Shown here piece by piece: positions 27,850 to 37,770 of a stretch of 64,000 nucleotides of DNA. The stretch lies in the NCBI RefSeq assembly GCF_001753205.1, contig NZ_CP017560.1:1-64000 (forward strand), given 5' to 3'. The stretch is from Sporosarcina ureilytica (lineage in GTDB: Bacteria; Bacillota; Bacilli; Bacillales_A; Planococcaceae). Every line of letters starts with the position of its first letter. Positions within the stretch are counted from its first letter, which is position 1. A model generated the notes under the pieces. That model made no database searches. It was not told the origin of the DNA and worked only from the letters and a program-made list of their open reading frames with translations. The position numbers and the translations under genes are program-made.

Positions 27850-28332
27850 ATGAGAGGTAAATCTTTAGCGATAAACGGTATTATCGCCGCTTTGTATGTC
27901 GCAGTATCATTATTAATTGCGCCACTTGCATTTTCAAGTGTCCAATTTCGGATTTCGGAAATTTTTAATCATCTTGTTGTGTTCAACAAGAAATACTTTT
28001 TTGGCATAGTCATTGGCGTCTTCGTTGCCAATTTATTTTCACCACTTGGTATGATTGACCTCGTTTTCGGGGTTGGTATGTCTGTGCTTGCGCTACTTGC
28101 AACCATTCTTTCAGCCAAGTTTATTAATGGCATTACACAACGCATGATTTTTAACATTGCGATGTTTGCAATTTTTTCTTTCTTAATTGCAATTGAGTTA
28201 GAAATTGTATTCGGCGTGCCATTTTGGATTGGCTGGCTCACAGTTGCGATAGGTGAAATCGTCGTTATGACAATCGGAATTCCGATTATGATTGCATTAA
28301 ATAAACGATTAAATTTTAAAGAAATCGTTTAA
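27850..28332 (+). CDS. queT: QueT-family queuosine precursor (preQ1) ECF transporter S component
   Basis: 160 residues, about five membrane spans, starting MRGKSLAINGIIAALYVAVSLLIAP, with the QueT-type loop FSSVQFRISEIFNHLVVFNKKYFFGIVIGVFVANLFSPLG. S components pair with the shared ECF module for vitamin uptake. The preQ1 riboswitch directly upstream supports preQ1 or preQ0 as substrate. Monocistronic with a strong terminator. Confidence 0.92.
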   Translation: MRGKSLAINGIIAALYVAVSLLIAPLAFSSVQFRISEIFNHLVVFNKKYFFGIVIGVFVANLFSPLGMIDLVFGVGMSVLALLATILSAKFINGITQRMIFNIAMFAIFSFLIAIELEIVFGVPFWIGWLTVAIGEIVVMTIGIPIMIALNKRLNFKEIV

Positions 28333-28340
28333 CATAATTA

Positions 28341-28385
28341 AGCACCCTGTTTAGTTGAAACGCTCAACTAAACAGGGTGCTTTTT
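28341..28385. terminator. Bidirectional terminator between queT and the catabolic operon
   Basis: An 18-bp perfect stem AGCACCCTGTTTAGTTGA / TCAACTAAACAGGGTGCT with a 5-nt loop and T run. It serves queT (+) and probably the last gene of the phenol operon (-). Confidence 0.95.
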
Positions 28386-28434
28386 ATGATAAATATTTTT
28401 GTATATATGGACTAAACCATTCGTGAAATTGCTC

Positions 28435-29913
28435 TCACTTTAACGCGATACAAACATTTTTAGCTTCAGTGAAGAATTCAATACTGCTGTTTCCACCTTC
28501 GCGGCCAACACCGCTTTTCTTGAATCCGCCGAACGGAACGCGTAGATCGCGAACAAACCAGCAGTTCACCCAAATTGTTCCAGCACGGACATGGTGGGAA
28601 ACACGGTGAGCTCTTTGGAGATTATCTGTCCAAATGACACCATTCAATCCGTATTCAGTATTATTTGCGATTTCAAGCGCTTCTTCTTCAGTATCAAAAG
28701 GAATTAATGTAACGATTGGCCCGAAAATTTCTTCTTGGCAAATTCGAGCATTCGGATCTTCTTGAATATAAATCGTCGGCTCTAAATAATAACCATCTTT
28801 TAAGTGTTCCGGCAGATCTGGTCGCTTTCCGCCATAAACTAAAGTCGAATTTTCTTCCTCGGCAATTTTCAAATAACTTGTCACTTTTTTATAATGCTCT
28901 TCACTTACAACTGGCCCCATATCTGTTTCTGCATCTTGTGGATCTCCAACTTTCAATTCTGAAGCAGCTTGTTTAAATCTTTCAACGAACTCATCAAAGA
29001 TTGAACGTTGTACTAATATTCTTGATCCCGCCAGACATACTTGGCCTGAGTTCATGAAAGCAGCTTGGATAGATACCGGAATTGCTTTATCCAAGTTGGC
29101 ATCTTCAAAGACAATATTCGCTGCCTTGCCGCCTAATTCAAATGAAACTTTCTTTAATGTATCAGCTCCATTTTTCATAATCGCTTTCCCTGTTGAAGTT
29201 TCTCCGGTAAAGGAAATTAAATCCACTTCAGGATGAGTCGTCATATATTCTCCAGCCGATTCTGTTCCAAATCCATGAATTACGTTAACGACGCCATCTG
29301 GAATTCCAGCTTCCTTCGCAATTTCGCCGAGTAAGGAAACCGTTAGCGGCGTCGTTTCTGCCGGTTTAATGACCGCTGTATTTCCAGCAGCTAAACATGG
29401 ACCTAATTTCCAAGTCGTCAGCATGAACGGTAAATTCCATGGTGTGATTAAGGATGCAACACCTAGCGGCTCATAACGTGTGTAATTTAAGTATTCATCA
29501 TCCATTGGATACGATTCGTTTCCTTTTTGCTCCATGAAGTCCGCAAAGAATTTTAAATTATTTGCCGCACGCGGAATCTCTCTTTCCAGTGCAACAGGAT
29601 ATGGTTTCCCAACGTCTTCTGCTTCCAACCTGGCAAGCTCATCTTTTCGTTCCATAATGATTTCTGCCATTCTGCGGATTTTAGCAGAACGCTCACTCAG
29701 CGTCATCGTACGCCAAGGTCCTTCTTCAAAAGCACGTCTTGCCGCATTACATGCACGGTCGACATCCTCATAGGAAGCCTCATGTACTTTCGCAATGACC
29801 TCTTGAGTTGCTGGATTTTTCACTTCGAATAAAGAATTACTGCTTGATTCTACATATTCTCCATCGATATATAGTTTAACTTCTTTTAATTTTGTACTCG
29901 TAGTGCTCATCAT
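28435..29913 (-). CDS. dmpC: 2-hydroxymuconic semialdehyde dehydrogenase
   Basis: About 492 residues (ATG 29913 or 29910, GAGGG upstream). NAD-dependent aldehyde dehydrogenase: cofactor region SFTGETSTGKAI, ELGGKAANIVFEDA with the general-base Glu, and SGQVCLAGSRILVQ with the catalytic Cys. It fits the XylG/DmpC/AmnC group that oxidises the catechol ring-cleavage product to 4-oxalocrotonate. Last gene of the operon; its start lies 2 nt before the end of the tautomerase gene overlap region, that is, the two genes overlap slightly or abut. The function assignment rests on context plus family. Confidence 0.88.
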   Translation of the reverse strand: MMSTTSTKLKEVKLYIDGEYVESSSNSLFEVKNPATQEVIAKVHEASYEDVDRACNAARRAFEEGPWRTMTLSERSAKIRRMAEIIMERKDELARLEAEDVGKPYPVALEREIPRAANNLKFFADFMEQKGNESYPMDDEYLNYTRYEPLGVASLITPWNLPFMLTTWKLGPCLAAGNTAVIKPAETTPLTVSLLGEIAKEAGIPDGVVNVIHGFGTESAGEYMTTHPEVDLISFTGETSTGKAIMKNGADTLKKVSFELGGKAANIVFEDANLDKAIPVSIQAAFMNSGQVCLAGSRILVQRSIFDEFVERFKQAASELKVGDPQDAETDMGPVVSEEHYKKVTSYLKIAEEENSTLVYGGKRPDLPEHLKDGYYLEPTIYIQEDPNARICQEEIFGPIVTLIPFDTEEEALEIANNTEYGLNGVIWTDNLQRAHRVSHHVRAGTIWVNCWFVRDLRVPFGGFKKSGVGREGGNSSIEFFTEAKNVCIALK

Positions 29914-29914
29914 T

Positions 29915-30121
29915 TCATCCCTCAACTTTCAATTGACTTCTTTTTTTCACAGATTCACCAGCAATGCCCCAATGTTCAGCTTTCATTTCTTGAATCATAA
30001 TACGAACACTTTCTTCCGGTGCCTCTAAGACTTCCGCTACAACATCCGTAACCTCGCGTATAAGACGTTCTTTTTTATCGGCAGAACGCCCTTCTAACAT
30101 ATTGATTTGAATAAAAGGCAT
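29915..30121 (-). CDS. dmpI: 4-oxalocrotonate tautomerase
   Basis: 68 residues beginning MPFIQINMLEGR, with the catalytic Pro1 exposed after Met removal and the conserved arginine in EGRS. It converts the enol form of 4-oxalocrotonate to the keto form. Family proteins are 62-70 residues. Positioned between decarboxylase and dehydrogenase genes of the same pathway. Confidence 0.92.
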   Translation of the reverse strand: MPFIQINMLEGRSADKKERLIREVTDVVAEVLEAPEESVRIMIQEMKAEHWGIAGESVKKRSQLKVEG

Positions 30122-30147
30122 CGTCTATTCCCCCTTCTTGTATTGAT

Positions 30148-30945
30148 TTATTCAGTAAATGATGCTTCCAATGAGCCAATTCCATCAAAAGATACTGAGA
30201 AATGATCACCTGGTTCAATCGTAAATGCTTCAGATAAAGCACCGCTTAATACGATTTCGCCGGGTTTTATCGTTTGCCCTCTTTCGACTAATTTATTTGC
30301 CATCCAAGCTACCGCTCTTGCAGGGTGTCCCATTACAGCTGCCCCAGCGCTTGTTGCAATAACTTCTCCGTTTTTCTTAAAGACCATCCCCATTAAACGC
30401 AAATCTACATCTTCGACCTTGTATAACTTCTCACCAAAAATGTATCGGGACGATGATGAGTTATCCGCGATGACATCTGGCAATGTAAAGTTAAAATTAC
30501 GATATCGGCTATCGATAATTTCCATCGCAGATGCAATATATGCAGTTGCATCTAAAATATCAGTTACTGAGATGCTTGGTCCTTTTACTTCTTTATTAAA
30601 GATGAATGCAATTTCCGGCTCAATTTTCGGATGAATTAGCGGCGCTATTGAAATTGGCTCTCCCTCATTTAACTGCATATTTTCAAGCAATACGCCGTAG
30701 GAAGGTTCGTGAACACCCATCATTTCTTGCTTTGCTTTACTCGTTAATCCCAATTTACGTCCTGAAATCTTGGTGTTCTCTTCTTTGCATTTTTTCTCAA
30801 TTAAAGCTTCTTGAATTTCATAGCCTAGTTCCACGTCTAACTCTGGATATTGATCGACAAATTTATCTACTTCTGTTGCATTTCTTTCTGCTTCGAATAA
30901 GTCCGTTGCAATCTTTTGAATTACATCCACTTCTACAGCCTTCAA
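30148..30945 (-). CDS. dmpH: 4-oxalocrotonate decarboxylase
   Basis: 265 residues from TTG 30945, preferred because GGAAGG is 8 nt upstream (a GTG at 30954 overlaps it). Metal-dependent hydratase/decarboxylase fold: KLGLTSKAKQEMMGV, HPKIEPEIAF with the metal Glu residues, EIIDSRYRNFNF and VIADNSSSSRYIFG match DmpH more closely than DmpE. It decarboxylates 2-oxo-hex-3-enedioate to 2-hydroxypenta-2,4-dienoate, normally in a complex with the hydratase encoded upstream. Confidence 0.9.
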   Translation of the reverse strand: MKAVEVDVIQKIATDLFEAERNATEVDKFVDQYPELDVELGYEIQEALIEKKCKEENTKISGRKLGLTSKAKQEMMGVHEPSYGVLLENMQLNEGEPISIAPLIHPKIEPEIAFIFNKEVKGPSISVTDILDATAYIASAMEIIDSRYRNFNFTLPDVIADNSSSSRYIFGEKLYKVEDVDLRLMGMVFKKNGEVIATSAGAAVMGHPARAVAWMANKLVERGQTIKPGEIVLSGALSEAFTIEPGDHFSVSFDGIGSLEASFTE

Positions 30946-30969
30946 GAATATCACCTTCCATATTATTAG

Positions 30970-31983
30970 TTAAACTGTCAGTTGTTGATTTGCTAGTTCT
31001 CTTGCCACTTCAGTAATTAAATCTTCTTGGCCGCCAACTGCTTGCATTTTGCCAAGTTCAACTAATATGTCGCGTTCATCGACATTGAATTTCTTGGCAG
31101 CTTCTTGCGCAAATAATAAGAAGCTTGAATATACGCCTGAATATCCCATGATTAAACTTGCTTTTGTTACTTCTTGAGGTCTTGGCATTAACTCCGCAAC
31201 AACGTCGTTTGCGACATCCATAATTGGATAAAGGTCTACGCCAGTCTTATAGCCTAGTCGATCAAAGACTGCAGTCAGTACTTCCGTTTGTGCATTCCCG
31301 CTGCCAGCACCTAAGCAGCGTAAACTGCCGTCAATATAAGTTGCACCTGCATCGACCGCTGCCATTGTGTTTGCAGTCGCGAGTGATAAGTTATTATGCG
31401 CATGGAACCCGATTTCACAGGATAAGTTTTCTTTCAGCGCTGATACACGTTCTGTTACTTCATGCGGTAAGAGTGCACCCGCCGAATCAGTTACATAAAC
31501 AATTTCAGCCCCGTAACTTTCAAACAACTTTGCCTGTTCTACAATTTTTTCAGGCGGTGCCATATGCGCCATCATGAGAAAGCCGACCGTTTTTAAGCCA
31601 AGGTTTCTTCCGAGTTCAATATGTTGTTTTGCAACGTCTGCTTCTGTGACATGTGTCGCAACCCGAACCATTTTCGCACCGGCTTTTACTGCATCTTCAA
31701 GGTCATCTTTCGTTCCAATTCCCGGCACCAAAAGCACAGCTGCTTTCGCTTGACTGCAAACATCTGATGCTGCCTCAATTAACTTCAATTCATTCACTGC
31801 TGAAAAACCATATTGTAAAGAAGAACCGCCCAGTCCATCGCCGTGCGATACTTCGAAATATTCAACGCCAGCTTGATCTAATCCTTTTGCTACATCACGC
31901 ACTTGCTGTTCTGTAAATGTGTGCCTGACAGCGTGACTTCCATCTCTTAACGTAACGTCCACAATATGTAGATCTCGTTTCAT
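30970..31983 (-). CDS. dmpG: 4-hydroxy-2-oxovalerate aldolase
   Basis: 337 residues from ATG 31983 (the GTG 31992 lies inside the purine-rich leader). HMGL-like TIM barrel: VTLRDGSHAVRHTF with metal Asp, HGDGLGGSS, EIGFHAHNNLSLA with metal His residues, followed by the DmpG communication domain. It splits 4-hydroxy-2-oxovalerate to pyruvate and acetaldehyde and channels acetaldehyde to DmpF, encoded next upstream. Confidence 0.95.
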   Translation of the reverse strand: MKRDLHIVDVTLRDGSHAVRHTFTEQQVRDVAKGLDQAGVEYFEVSHGDGLGGSSLQYGFSAVNELKLIEAASDVCSQAKAAVLLVPGIGTKDDLEDAVKAGAKMVRVATHVTEADVAKQHIELGRNLGLKTVGFLMMAHMAPPEKIVEQAKLFESYGAEIVYVTDSAGALLPHEVTERVSALKENLSCEIGFHAHNNLSLATANTMAAVDAGATYIDGSLRCLGAGSGNAQTEVLTAVFDRLGYKTGVDLYPIMDVANDVVAELMPRPQEVTKASLIMGYSGVYSSFLLFAQEAAKKFNVDERDILVELGKMQAVGGQEDLITEVARELANQQLTV

Positions 31984-32008
31984 AACTAGCACCCCGCCTC
32001 TAAAATTT

Positions 32009-32884
32009 TCATACTAAAGCTAACTGCTTTTTAGCAATTTCATCCGCAACTTTTGTCGCCGCAGCGGTCATAATATCTAGATTTCCTGAGTACTTCGGGA
32101 AATAATCTCCCGCTCCTTCAACTTCAATAAAAACAGTTACTTGTTTACCATTAAAAATTGGCTCTCCGCGTAAACGATAGCCTGGTACATAAGTTTGAAC
32201 AGCTTCAACTGTCTCTTTAATAGAGGCAATGATTGCTTCTACTTTTCCTTCTTCATCAATGAGCACATTGATCGTGTCACGCATAATAATTGGCGGTTCA
32301 GCCGGGTTTAAAATAATAATGGCTTTTCCTTTTTTCGCACGGCCAATTACTTCAATCGCATTTGACGTTGTCCGTGTAAACTCATCAATATTAGCACGTG
32401 TACCTGGTCCAGCACTTTTACTTGAAACAGTAGCCACGATTTCAGCATACTCTACAGCAGTTACTTCACTAATCGCGTGAACGATTGGAATCGTCGCTTG
32501 TCCACCGCAAGTGACCATATTAATGTTGTCAGCGTTTAAGTGTTCATCAAGGTTTGCAGTTGGCACAACAAATGGTCCAATTGCTGCAGGCGTCAAATCA
32601 ATCAACTTTTTATCAATTGATTGTAATAACTCGGCATGACGTAAATGCGCTTTTGCACTCGTTGCATCAAAAACAATATCAAATAGATTGGGATTTTCCA
32701 TAAGTCCATCTATACCATTATCAAAAGTTTGATAACCGCGCTCTTTTGCAAGCTTAAGCCCTTCAGATGCCGGGTCAATTCCAACCATGACACTCATTTC
32801 TAAATAGGGACTTCGTTCAATTTTATACATTAAGTCCGTGCCAATATTTCCTGAGCCGATAATACCAACTTTGTATTTTTTCAT
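32009..32884 (-). CDS. dmpF: Acetaldehyde dehydrogenase (acylating)
   Basis: 291 residues from ATG 32884 ([22 protein letters not shown]). N-terminal NAD-binding glycine motif, catalytic Cys in [12 protein letters not shown], and [16 protein letters not shown]. It oxidises acetaldehyde with CoA to acetyl-CoA in a complex with the aldolase DmpG. An upstream extension of the frame overlaps the hydratase gene and is not coding. Confidence 0.95.
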   Translation of the reverse strand: MKKYKVGIIGSGNIGTDLMYKIERSPYLEMSVMVGIDPASEGLKLAKERGYQTFDNGIDGLMENPNLFDIVFDATSAKAHLRHAELLQSIDKKLIDLTPAAIGPFVVPTANLDEHLNADNINMVTCGGQATIPIVHAISEVTAVEYAEIVATVSSKSAGPGTRANIDEFTRTTSNAIEVIGRAKKGKAIIILNPAEPPIIMRDTINVLIDEEGKVEAIIASIKETVEAVQTYVPGYRLRGEPIFNGKQVTVFIEVEGAGDYFPKYSGNLDIMTAAATKVADEIAKKQLALV

Positions 32885-32900
32885 GTTGCAAACCCCTTTC

Positions 32901-33674
32901 TTATTGAAACGTTGCAGAGACTGAACCAATATGCGCGAACTCAGCGGTAAAAGTATCTCCTTTTTCAATCGGAACTGCTGCTGAAAGCGCACCGGATAAT
33001 ACCATTTCTCCTGCGTACAATGAAATATCATAGTTGCCTAATGCATTTGCCAGCCATGCGACCGCGCGTGCAGGGTTCCCTAACACAGCTGCTCCTGCGG
33101 CACTATCCAAAAACTTTCCATTTCGGTAAACAACCATGCCGATATGCGCTAAATCGACATCCTCAATATTTGTTGGTTTACCGCCCAAGATTGCCCTTGC
33201 AGAAGAGCCGTTATCCGCAACCGTATCTTCAAATTTAATTTCCCAATCGCGTATGCGGCTGTCGATGATTTCAAATGCCGGGGCGATATAATCCGTCGCT
33301 TCAAGCACGTCTATCACTGTGACACCGGGACCTTTTAAATCTTTCTTCAGTACAAAAGCAATTTCGAACTCCAACTTAGGCTGGATAAAGTCTTCTAGTG
33401 ATACGGTTTCACCATCAAGTAAAATCATGTCATCTAATAAATGTCCGTAATCCGGTTCATTTACTTGAAACATATTTTGCATCACTTTACTTGTTAAACC
33501 AATTTTCTTTCCAACAATGACGGAGCCCTTTTCAACTTTTTCACGAATTTGTTCTAATTGAATCGCGTAAGCTTCATCAACTGTGAGCGTTGCATAATCA
33601 CCTGTCAGCGGCGAAATTGCCTGCTTACTTTTTTCAGCTTTTAATAAACGTTCGGCACTTAATTGAACAACCAT
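32901..33674 (-). CDS. dmpE: 2-keto-4-pentenoate (2-hydroxypenta-2,4-dienoate) hydratase
   Basis: 257 residues. [14 protein letters not shown] segment ([18 protein letters not shown]), [22 protein letters not shown] and [17 protein letters not shown] closely follow DmpE/TesE/MhpD hydratases. It adds water to give 4-hydroxy-2-oxovalerate. A paralogue of the decarboxylase at 30148-30945; the two enzymes usually associate. Confidence 0.92.
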   Translation of the reverse strand: MVVQLSAERLLKAEKSKQAISPLTGDYATLTVDEAYAIQLEQIREKVEKGSVIVGKKIGLTSKVMQNMFQVNEPDYGHLLDDMILLDGETVSLEDFIQPKLEFEIAFVLKKDLKGPGVTVIDVLEATDYIAPAFEIIDSRIRDWEIKFEDTVADNGSSARAILGGKPTNIEDVDLAHIGMVVYRNGKFLDSAAGAAVLGNPARAVAWLANALGNYDISLYAGEMVLSGALSAAVPIEKGDTFTAEFAHIGSVSATFQ

Positions 33675-33809
33675 ATTAATTCCTCCTCTACCTTCACCCT
33701 GCTCTTGCTAGACTTATCAAAAGTAGAGGACATGCGTCACTTTTCAAGCTGTACAAGCCAACTACGCGGTCCCCTACTAGTTTATAGAATCCTCTTCTAG
33801 CTATTGCGC

Positions 33810-34781
33810 TTAAGAGATTGGTAAAATAATTTTTGATTCCTTATTAGGTGTTCCATATGTGAAGTATTGCTCCGGAAGGTCCCCTCCGTACCACACAATC
33901 GCTTCAGCAAGACTATCTTCCGTCCATTTAACCGGTTTCCAGTCTGGATCTTGAATTAAGTAACCCGAATCACCGAACAACTCAACTCTATTTCCGCCTG
34001 GCTCATACACATACATAAAGTACGCTTGGCTGACTCCATGCTTCGCAGGACCAGATTCAATTTCAATGCCATTTTCTGCAAATAAATCTGCTAAATCCAT
34101 AAGATGTTGTGGATAACCATACCAGTAAGCAATATGGTGGAAACGGCCTTTATGTCCGCCTTGGTCGGCCATTACTGCAATTTCATGTACAAGTGGACTT
34201 ACACTTAGCCACGCCCCCAATTCAGCGCCATTATCCAAAACAACATGTTCACGTAATTTAAAGCCCAACTCATCAATCATGAAGTTTTTATTTTTCGTCA
34301 CGTCGCTTGTCATCAGGTTGACATGATCCAAACGTCTTGCCGGAACCCCAATATTCGGTCTCTTCTGCGGACGGCTTTTAAGTTTTGTTTTCTGATCTTC
34401 AGGCGCCTCGTAATACTCAACATCCCAAAGCAATTCCATATTATGTCCGTCCGGTGTTTGGAATTCGTAAGCTGGACCATGGCCTAAATCTCCCTTATTC
34501 CAGCCCTTTCCATAACCGCTTTTTTCAAGTGATTGTACTCTGCGTTCTAACGCTTCTTTTGAACTTGCTCGCCACGCAGTATGTGCCATTCCTGCTTCTT
34601 TCGCTTCCGTGATTTTTAATGTATGGTGGTAAAAATCTTCATATGCTCTTAAATAGACGGATTGTCCTTGTTTTTCCGTTACTTGCAAGCCCATTAAATC
34701 TGTAAAAAACTTAACCGTTTCTTCTGGTTTTGGAGAGAATAGTTCCACGTGCGCTAACTGCGCTACATCAAAATTTGCCAT
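33810..34781 (-). CDS. dmpB: Catechol 2,3-dioxygenase (extradiol, VOC fold)
   Basis: 323 residues in two VOC half-domains. The catalytic C-terminal half shows the Fe(II) ligands: His in [12 protein letters not shown], His in [11 protein letters not shown], Glu in [12 protein letters not shown]; the acid/base region [16 protein letters not shown] is present. It cleaves catechol next to the hydroxyls to 2-hydroxymuconic semialdehyde. Substituted catechols (3,4-dihydroxyphenylacetate) are possible substrates. It sits between the FAD synthetase and hydratase genes, with its own AGGGGGTA ribosome binding site. Confidence 0.93.
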   Translation of the reverse strand: MANFDVAQLAHVELFSPKPEETVKFFTDLMGLQVTEKQGQSVYLRAYEDFYHHTLKITEAKEAGMAHTAWRASSKEALERRVQSLEKSGYGKGWNKGDLGHGPAYEFQTPDGHNMELLWDVEYYEAPEDQKTKLKSRPQKRPNIGVPARRLDHVNLMTSDVTKNKNFMIDELGFKLREHVVLDNGAELGAWLSVSPLVHEIAVMADQGGHKGRFHHIAYWYGYPQHLMDLADLFAENGIEIESGPAKHGVSQAYFMYVYEPGGNRVELFGDSGYLIQDPDWKPVKWTEDSLAEAIVWYGGDLPEQYFTYGTPNKESKIILPIS

Positions 34782-34860
34782 TAAAAATACCCCCTAATTT
34801 TCCTTGTATATTGTCTTGCTTTAACCCCAGAGTTTGGTAGTCATGCCTACAACTTAGAAC

Positions 34861-35679
34861 TCAAAGAACTGGCACTAAGCACCTCTTCCACTCAAGCCTT
34901 ACATTTGTAAAGTCGTGTAAGAAATGTCGCTGACTGTCATATTTTTGCAAGATCACTTTTCCATCTACCACAGTGGCTGTTTGAACCCATTCTGCCACTC
35001 CCATTTTGACAAGTACCTCGTATTCACCAGAAGCCGGCAGCAAATAATAAGGGTCAATGACTATTTCAAGTACATCATGATTAACCCGGATTTTCCCCAC
35101 CAACTCATAAGATCTACCCAAATATTCTTCAATCAAATCCATTCTTCCAGAACAAATCAGATTTCTAATTAATGTCGAACTGATTTTCTGGCCCTTACAT
35201 CCAACTTCCTCAACTTTCAAAACATCTAATTTTCCGTCCGCATCTTCTGCCAATCTCCCCATATGCCCTTCTCCACGGTAACCATAGGTGAAATCAAAAC
35301 CGGCCACGACATGTTCGACACCATATTGAAGAAGATATTCATAGACAAATTGCTTTGGCGATAGTGAGGCAAATCGCCTGTCAAATTCAACAATATAAAA
35401 CTTTTCGACGCCCTTTTCATGGAGAACTTTTTGTTTCTCAGCCATTGGCATCAAATACTGAACCTTTTCACTGCCGCTTAAAAGCACTTCCTTCGGATGA
35501 GGAAAAAAACTCATGCACGCGAATCTAAGTTGACGTTCTTCAGCAATTCTCTTAGCTGACTCAATTACTTCTTGGTGGCCTAAATGCATCCCATCAAAAA
35601 AGCCAAGAGCAATGACACATGATTCTGCTTTAGACGGTACAATGTTTTGCGTTGAATGATTTAAATAAATCGTTTCCAA
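34861..35679 (-). CDS. FAD synthetase-like nucleotidyltransferase without riboflavin kinase domain
   Basis: 272 residues. The N-terminal RibF-type adenylyltransferase is clear: GFFDGMHLGHQEVI (HxGH), CMSFFPHPKEVL, AGFDFTYGYRGEGH and KISSTLIRNLICSGR. The C-terminal 85 residues begin RSYELVGKIRVNH but lack the riboflavin kinase hallmarks (no RGRxLGFPTAN), so only FMN-to-FAD adenylylation is expected. Embedded in the phenol operon just downstream of the flavin reductase, it probably supplies FAD locally for the flavin-dependent hydroxylase. Ordinary housekeeping RibF is bifunctional and about 310-320 residues, so this is a specialised copy. Confidence 0.8.
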   Translation of the reverse strand: METIYLNHSTQNIVPSKAESCVIALGFFDGMHLGHQEVIESAKRIAEERQLRFACMSFFPHPKEVLLSGSEKVQYLMPMAEKQKVLHEKGVEKFYIVEFDRRFASLSPKQFVYEYLLQYGVEHVVAGFDFTYGYRGEGHMGRLAEDADGKLDVLKVEEVGCKGQKISSTLIRNLICSGRMDLIEEYLGRSYELVGKIRVNHDVLEIVIDPYYLLPASGEYEVLVKMGVAEWVQTATVVDGKVILQKYDSQRHFLHDFTNVRLEWKRCLVPVL

Positions 35680-35704
35680 GTATTTCTCCCCCGTTCAGAA
35701 ATGC

Positions 35705-36187
35705 CTAGACAGTTTCAACTACCTTTTCTTCTTTTAAGGATCGATATTTCCCATTATAGAAAAGCAAAGGCTCGCGATCTTCTATATGAATATCTGTCAC
35801 CTTTCCAATAAAGAGCGCATGATCGCCTTCTACATGTTCATTAACAACTTCGCAAGTCACTTGTGCAACTGCACCCTCTAAAACGGACTGTCCACTTAAT
35901 ATGGCAAATGAAATGTCGATGTTCTCTTTTAACTGACCCGCAAAGTTCATAGATAGAATCTGCTGATCCTCAGCTAAAATATTCACTGCGTACTTTTTAC
36001 TGCTTCTAATTTTCTCCAACATATGTGCCCGATTATCTATAGACACAACGACTAATTTAGGATGAAGCGAAAGTGACATGAAAGCGTTTGCAGTCATACC
36101 GTGAACATCATCTTCCAAATCTGTCGTAATCACTGTCACACCCGAAGCAAACTTCCCCATCGCTTTTCGAAATGTAAGGTCATCCAT
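35705..36187 (-). CDS. Flavin reductase component (HpaC/PheA2 type)
   Basis: 160 residues from ATG 36187 (GGAGGG 8 nt upstream). FMN_red/HpaC fold: MGKFASGVTVITT, GMTANAFMSLSLHPKLVVVSI and FAGQLKE. It reduces FAD or FMN with NADH and hands free reduced flavin to the oxygenase encoded immediately upstream. The end of the oxygenase gene and this gene are about 20 nt apart. Confidence 0.9.
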   Translation of the reverse strand: MDDLTFRKAMGKFASGVTVITTDLEDDVHGMTANAFMSLSLHPKLVVVSIDNRAHMLEKIRSSKKYAVNILAEDQQILSMNFAGQLKENIDISFAILSGQSVLEGAVAQVTCEVVNEHVEGDHALFIGKVTDIHIEDREPLLFYNGKYRSLKEEKVVETV

Positions 36188-36209
36188 ATGGTAATCCCTC
36201 CTATAATCT

Positions 36210-37721
36210 TTAGAGTTTAACCGCTTCTTTTTCAGTTGTGCTTTTCCAAATCTCATTCGTCCAACCATTTAAGTCATAATCACTTAACGCACTGTCAACA
36301 AATGATTTATACTGATCTGCCGCACCTGTTCCCAATGCATGGAAGTAAGTTTCCAATCGAATATTTTCATGGTTTCCAGCGTAATTGACTTCATATAGTT
36401 CATGTCTTCCTCCGAACTCAGTGCCAATTGCATCCCATACCATTTTCATTAACTTCACTCGATCTACTGCTTCAATATTCGTTCCGCCATAATACTTATC
36501 CAGGTATGGTCGAATATCTGGATTCAGGAAATCATTTGCACTTGATGGCAGTTGAATTAATCCACCTGCAATGACTTGTTCAAAAATCTGTTTAACTTTT
36601 ACCCAAGTCATAGGTGCTAATACACGATACGAATTTGCATAAAATCCATTAGGTACCGCTAATCCGTTTTCCTTATATTCCGGCTCAGTCGCCATTGCTG
36701 TTGATAAGCCCCAGAACATATTTCGAAGCGCCAGTACTTCTCCAATATTCGCCTGCACACCTCTGAAATTATGCGTTCCTGCAGCCTCTGTCGCTTTTAA
36801 TAGAAGCCCCGACATAAAATCTAATTTCACTGCAAGTCGTGTACATCCATGGAAAGTAAAGCGATTTACAAATCCAGACTGGCTCAGGAAATTATTAGAA
36901 ACTTCTATATTTCTATAAGCAAGCACATTTTCCCAAGGGATAAACACATTATCTAAAACTATCACTGCATCGTTTTCATCGAAACGGCTGGATAATGGAT
37001 AATCATATGGGGAGCCATTCTTAATCGCATTTAGTTCATAGGACTGTCTGCTAATCATTTTGACGCCTTCTGCATTCATCGGAACAAAGAAAATTAACGC
37101 ATGACTTTGATCACCGCCGCCTAAATCAGTCGGGCCATAATTGGCTACAAAGTTATAATTTGTTAAAGCTGCCGCTGTCCCAACCATTTTGGCACCGCTT
37201 ACAATGATTCCGTCATCTCTTTCTTTCACCGCACGAACGAACACATCTTTATTTTCGTGAAGAGGTTTTGAGCGATCCATTTGCGGATTAATAATCGTAT
37301 GGTTAATAAACGGAACTTCTTTAGTCGCTTTTTTATACCATGCCCTTGCATTGTCTTCAAAGCCCTCATAGTAATCCGCATACCCTTCCAAATGACCTGT
37401 AAAAGATGCTTTATAATCTGGGGTTCTCCCCATAAAACCAAAGTTCATTTTTGACCATTCTGCAATCGCATCTCTTGCCTCTACTAAGTCTTGTGCACTT
37501 TTAGGTGTTTTAAAAAACTTATGTGTTCGATCCCCAAATTCCGTTTCAGCAGTTAAAATCTCCCTCTTTTCAGGATCATGCAGAGCATCATACATTCTTG
37601 CATAGGATTGTGCTGAATTTCGATAAGCAGGGTGTGTTGTGACGTCGTCAATCTTTTCACCATTTAGATAAACTACTCTTCCGTCTTGTAAACTTTCTAA
37701 GTACTCTTTTCCAGTTTGCAT
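36210..37721 (-). CDS. Flavin-dependent phenol / 4-hydroxyphenylacetate 3-monooxygenase, oxygenase component
   Basis: 503 residues from ATG 37721 (GGAGGGG 8 nt upstream). HpaB/PheA1 family with acyl-CoA-dehydrogenase-like fold: FFKTPKSAQDLVEARDAIAEW, GFMGRTPDYKASFTGHLEGY, NHTIINPQMDRSKP, DGIIVSGAKMVGTAA, and VNRFTFHGCTRLAVKLDF. It hydroxylates a phenol to a catechol using reduced flavin from the HpaC-like partner. First gene of the nine-gene operon. The length equals that known for thermophilic Bacillus phenol hydroxylase PheA1. The phenol-type sensor upstream and the unsubstituted catechol pathway favour phenol over 4-hydroxyphenylacetate, but this is inference. Confidence 0.85.
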   Translation of the reverse strand: MQTGKEYLESLQDGRVVYLNGEKIDDVTTHPAYRNSAQSYARMYDALHDPEKREILTAETEFGDRTHKFFKTPKSAQDLVEARDAIAEWSKMNFGFMGRTPDYKASFTGHLEGYADYYEGFEDNARAWYKKATKEVPFINHTIINPQMDRSKPLHENKDVFVRAVKERDDGIIVSGAKMVGTAAALTNYNFVANYGPTDLGGGDQSHALIFFVPMNAEGVKMISRQSYELNAIKNGSPYDYPLSSRFDENDAVIVLDNVFIPWENVLAYRNIEVSNNFLSQSGFVNRFTFHGCTRLAVKLDFMSGLLLKATEAAGTHNFRGVQANIGEVLALRNMFWGLSTAMATEPEYKENGLAVPNGFYANSYRVLAPMTWVKVKQIFEQVIAGGLIQLPSSANDFLNPDIRPYLDKYYGGTNIEAVDRVKLMKMVWDAIGTEFGGRHELYEVNYAGNHENIRLETYFHALGTGAADQYKSFVDSALSDYDLNGWTNEIWKSTTEKEAVKL

Positions 37722-37770
37722 AAGTAAACTCCCCTCCATTTTATTTATTCTGAAGATTGCTACTAACCAA

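Noticed and set aside
30606..31916. Plus-strand frames of 70-136 codons across the phenol operon
   Set aside because: Antisense shadows of dmpH and dmpG; no ribosome binding sites and no domain similarity visible.
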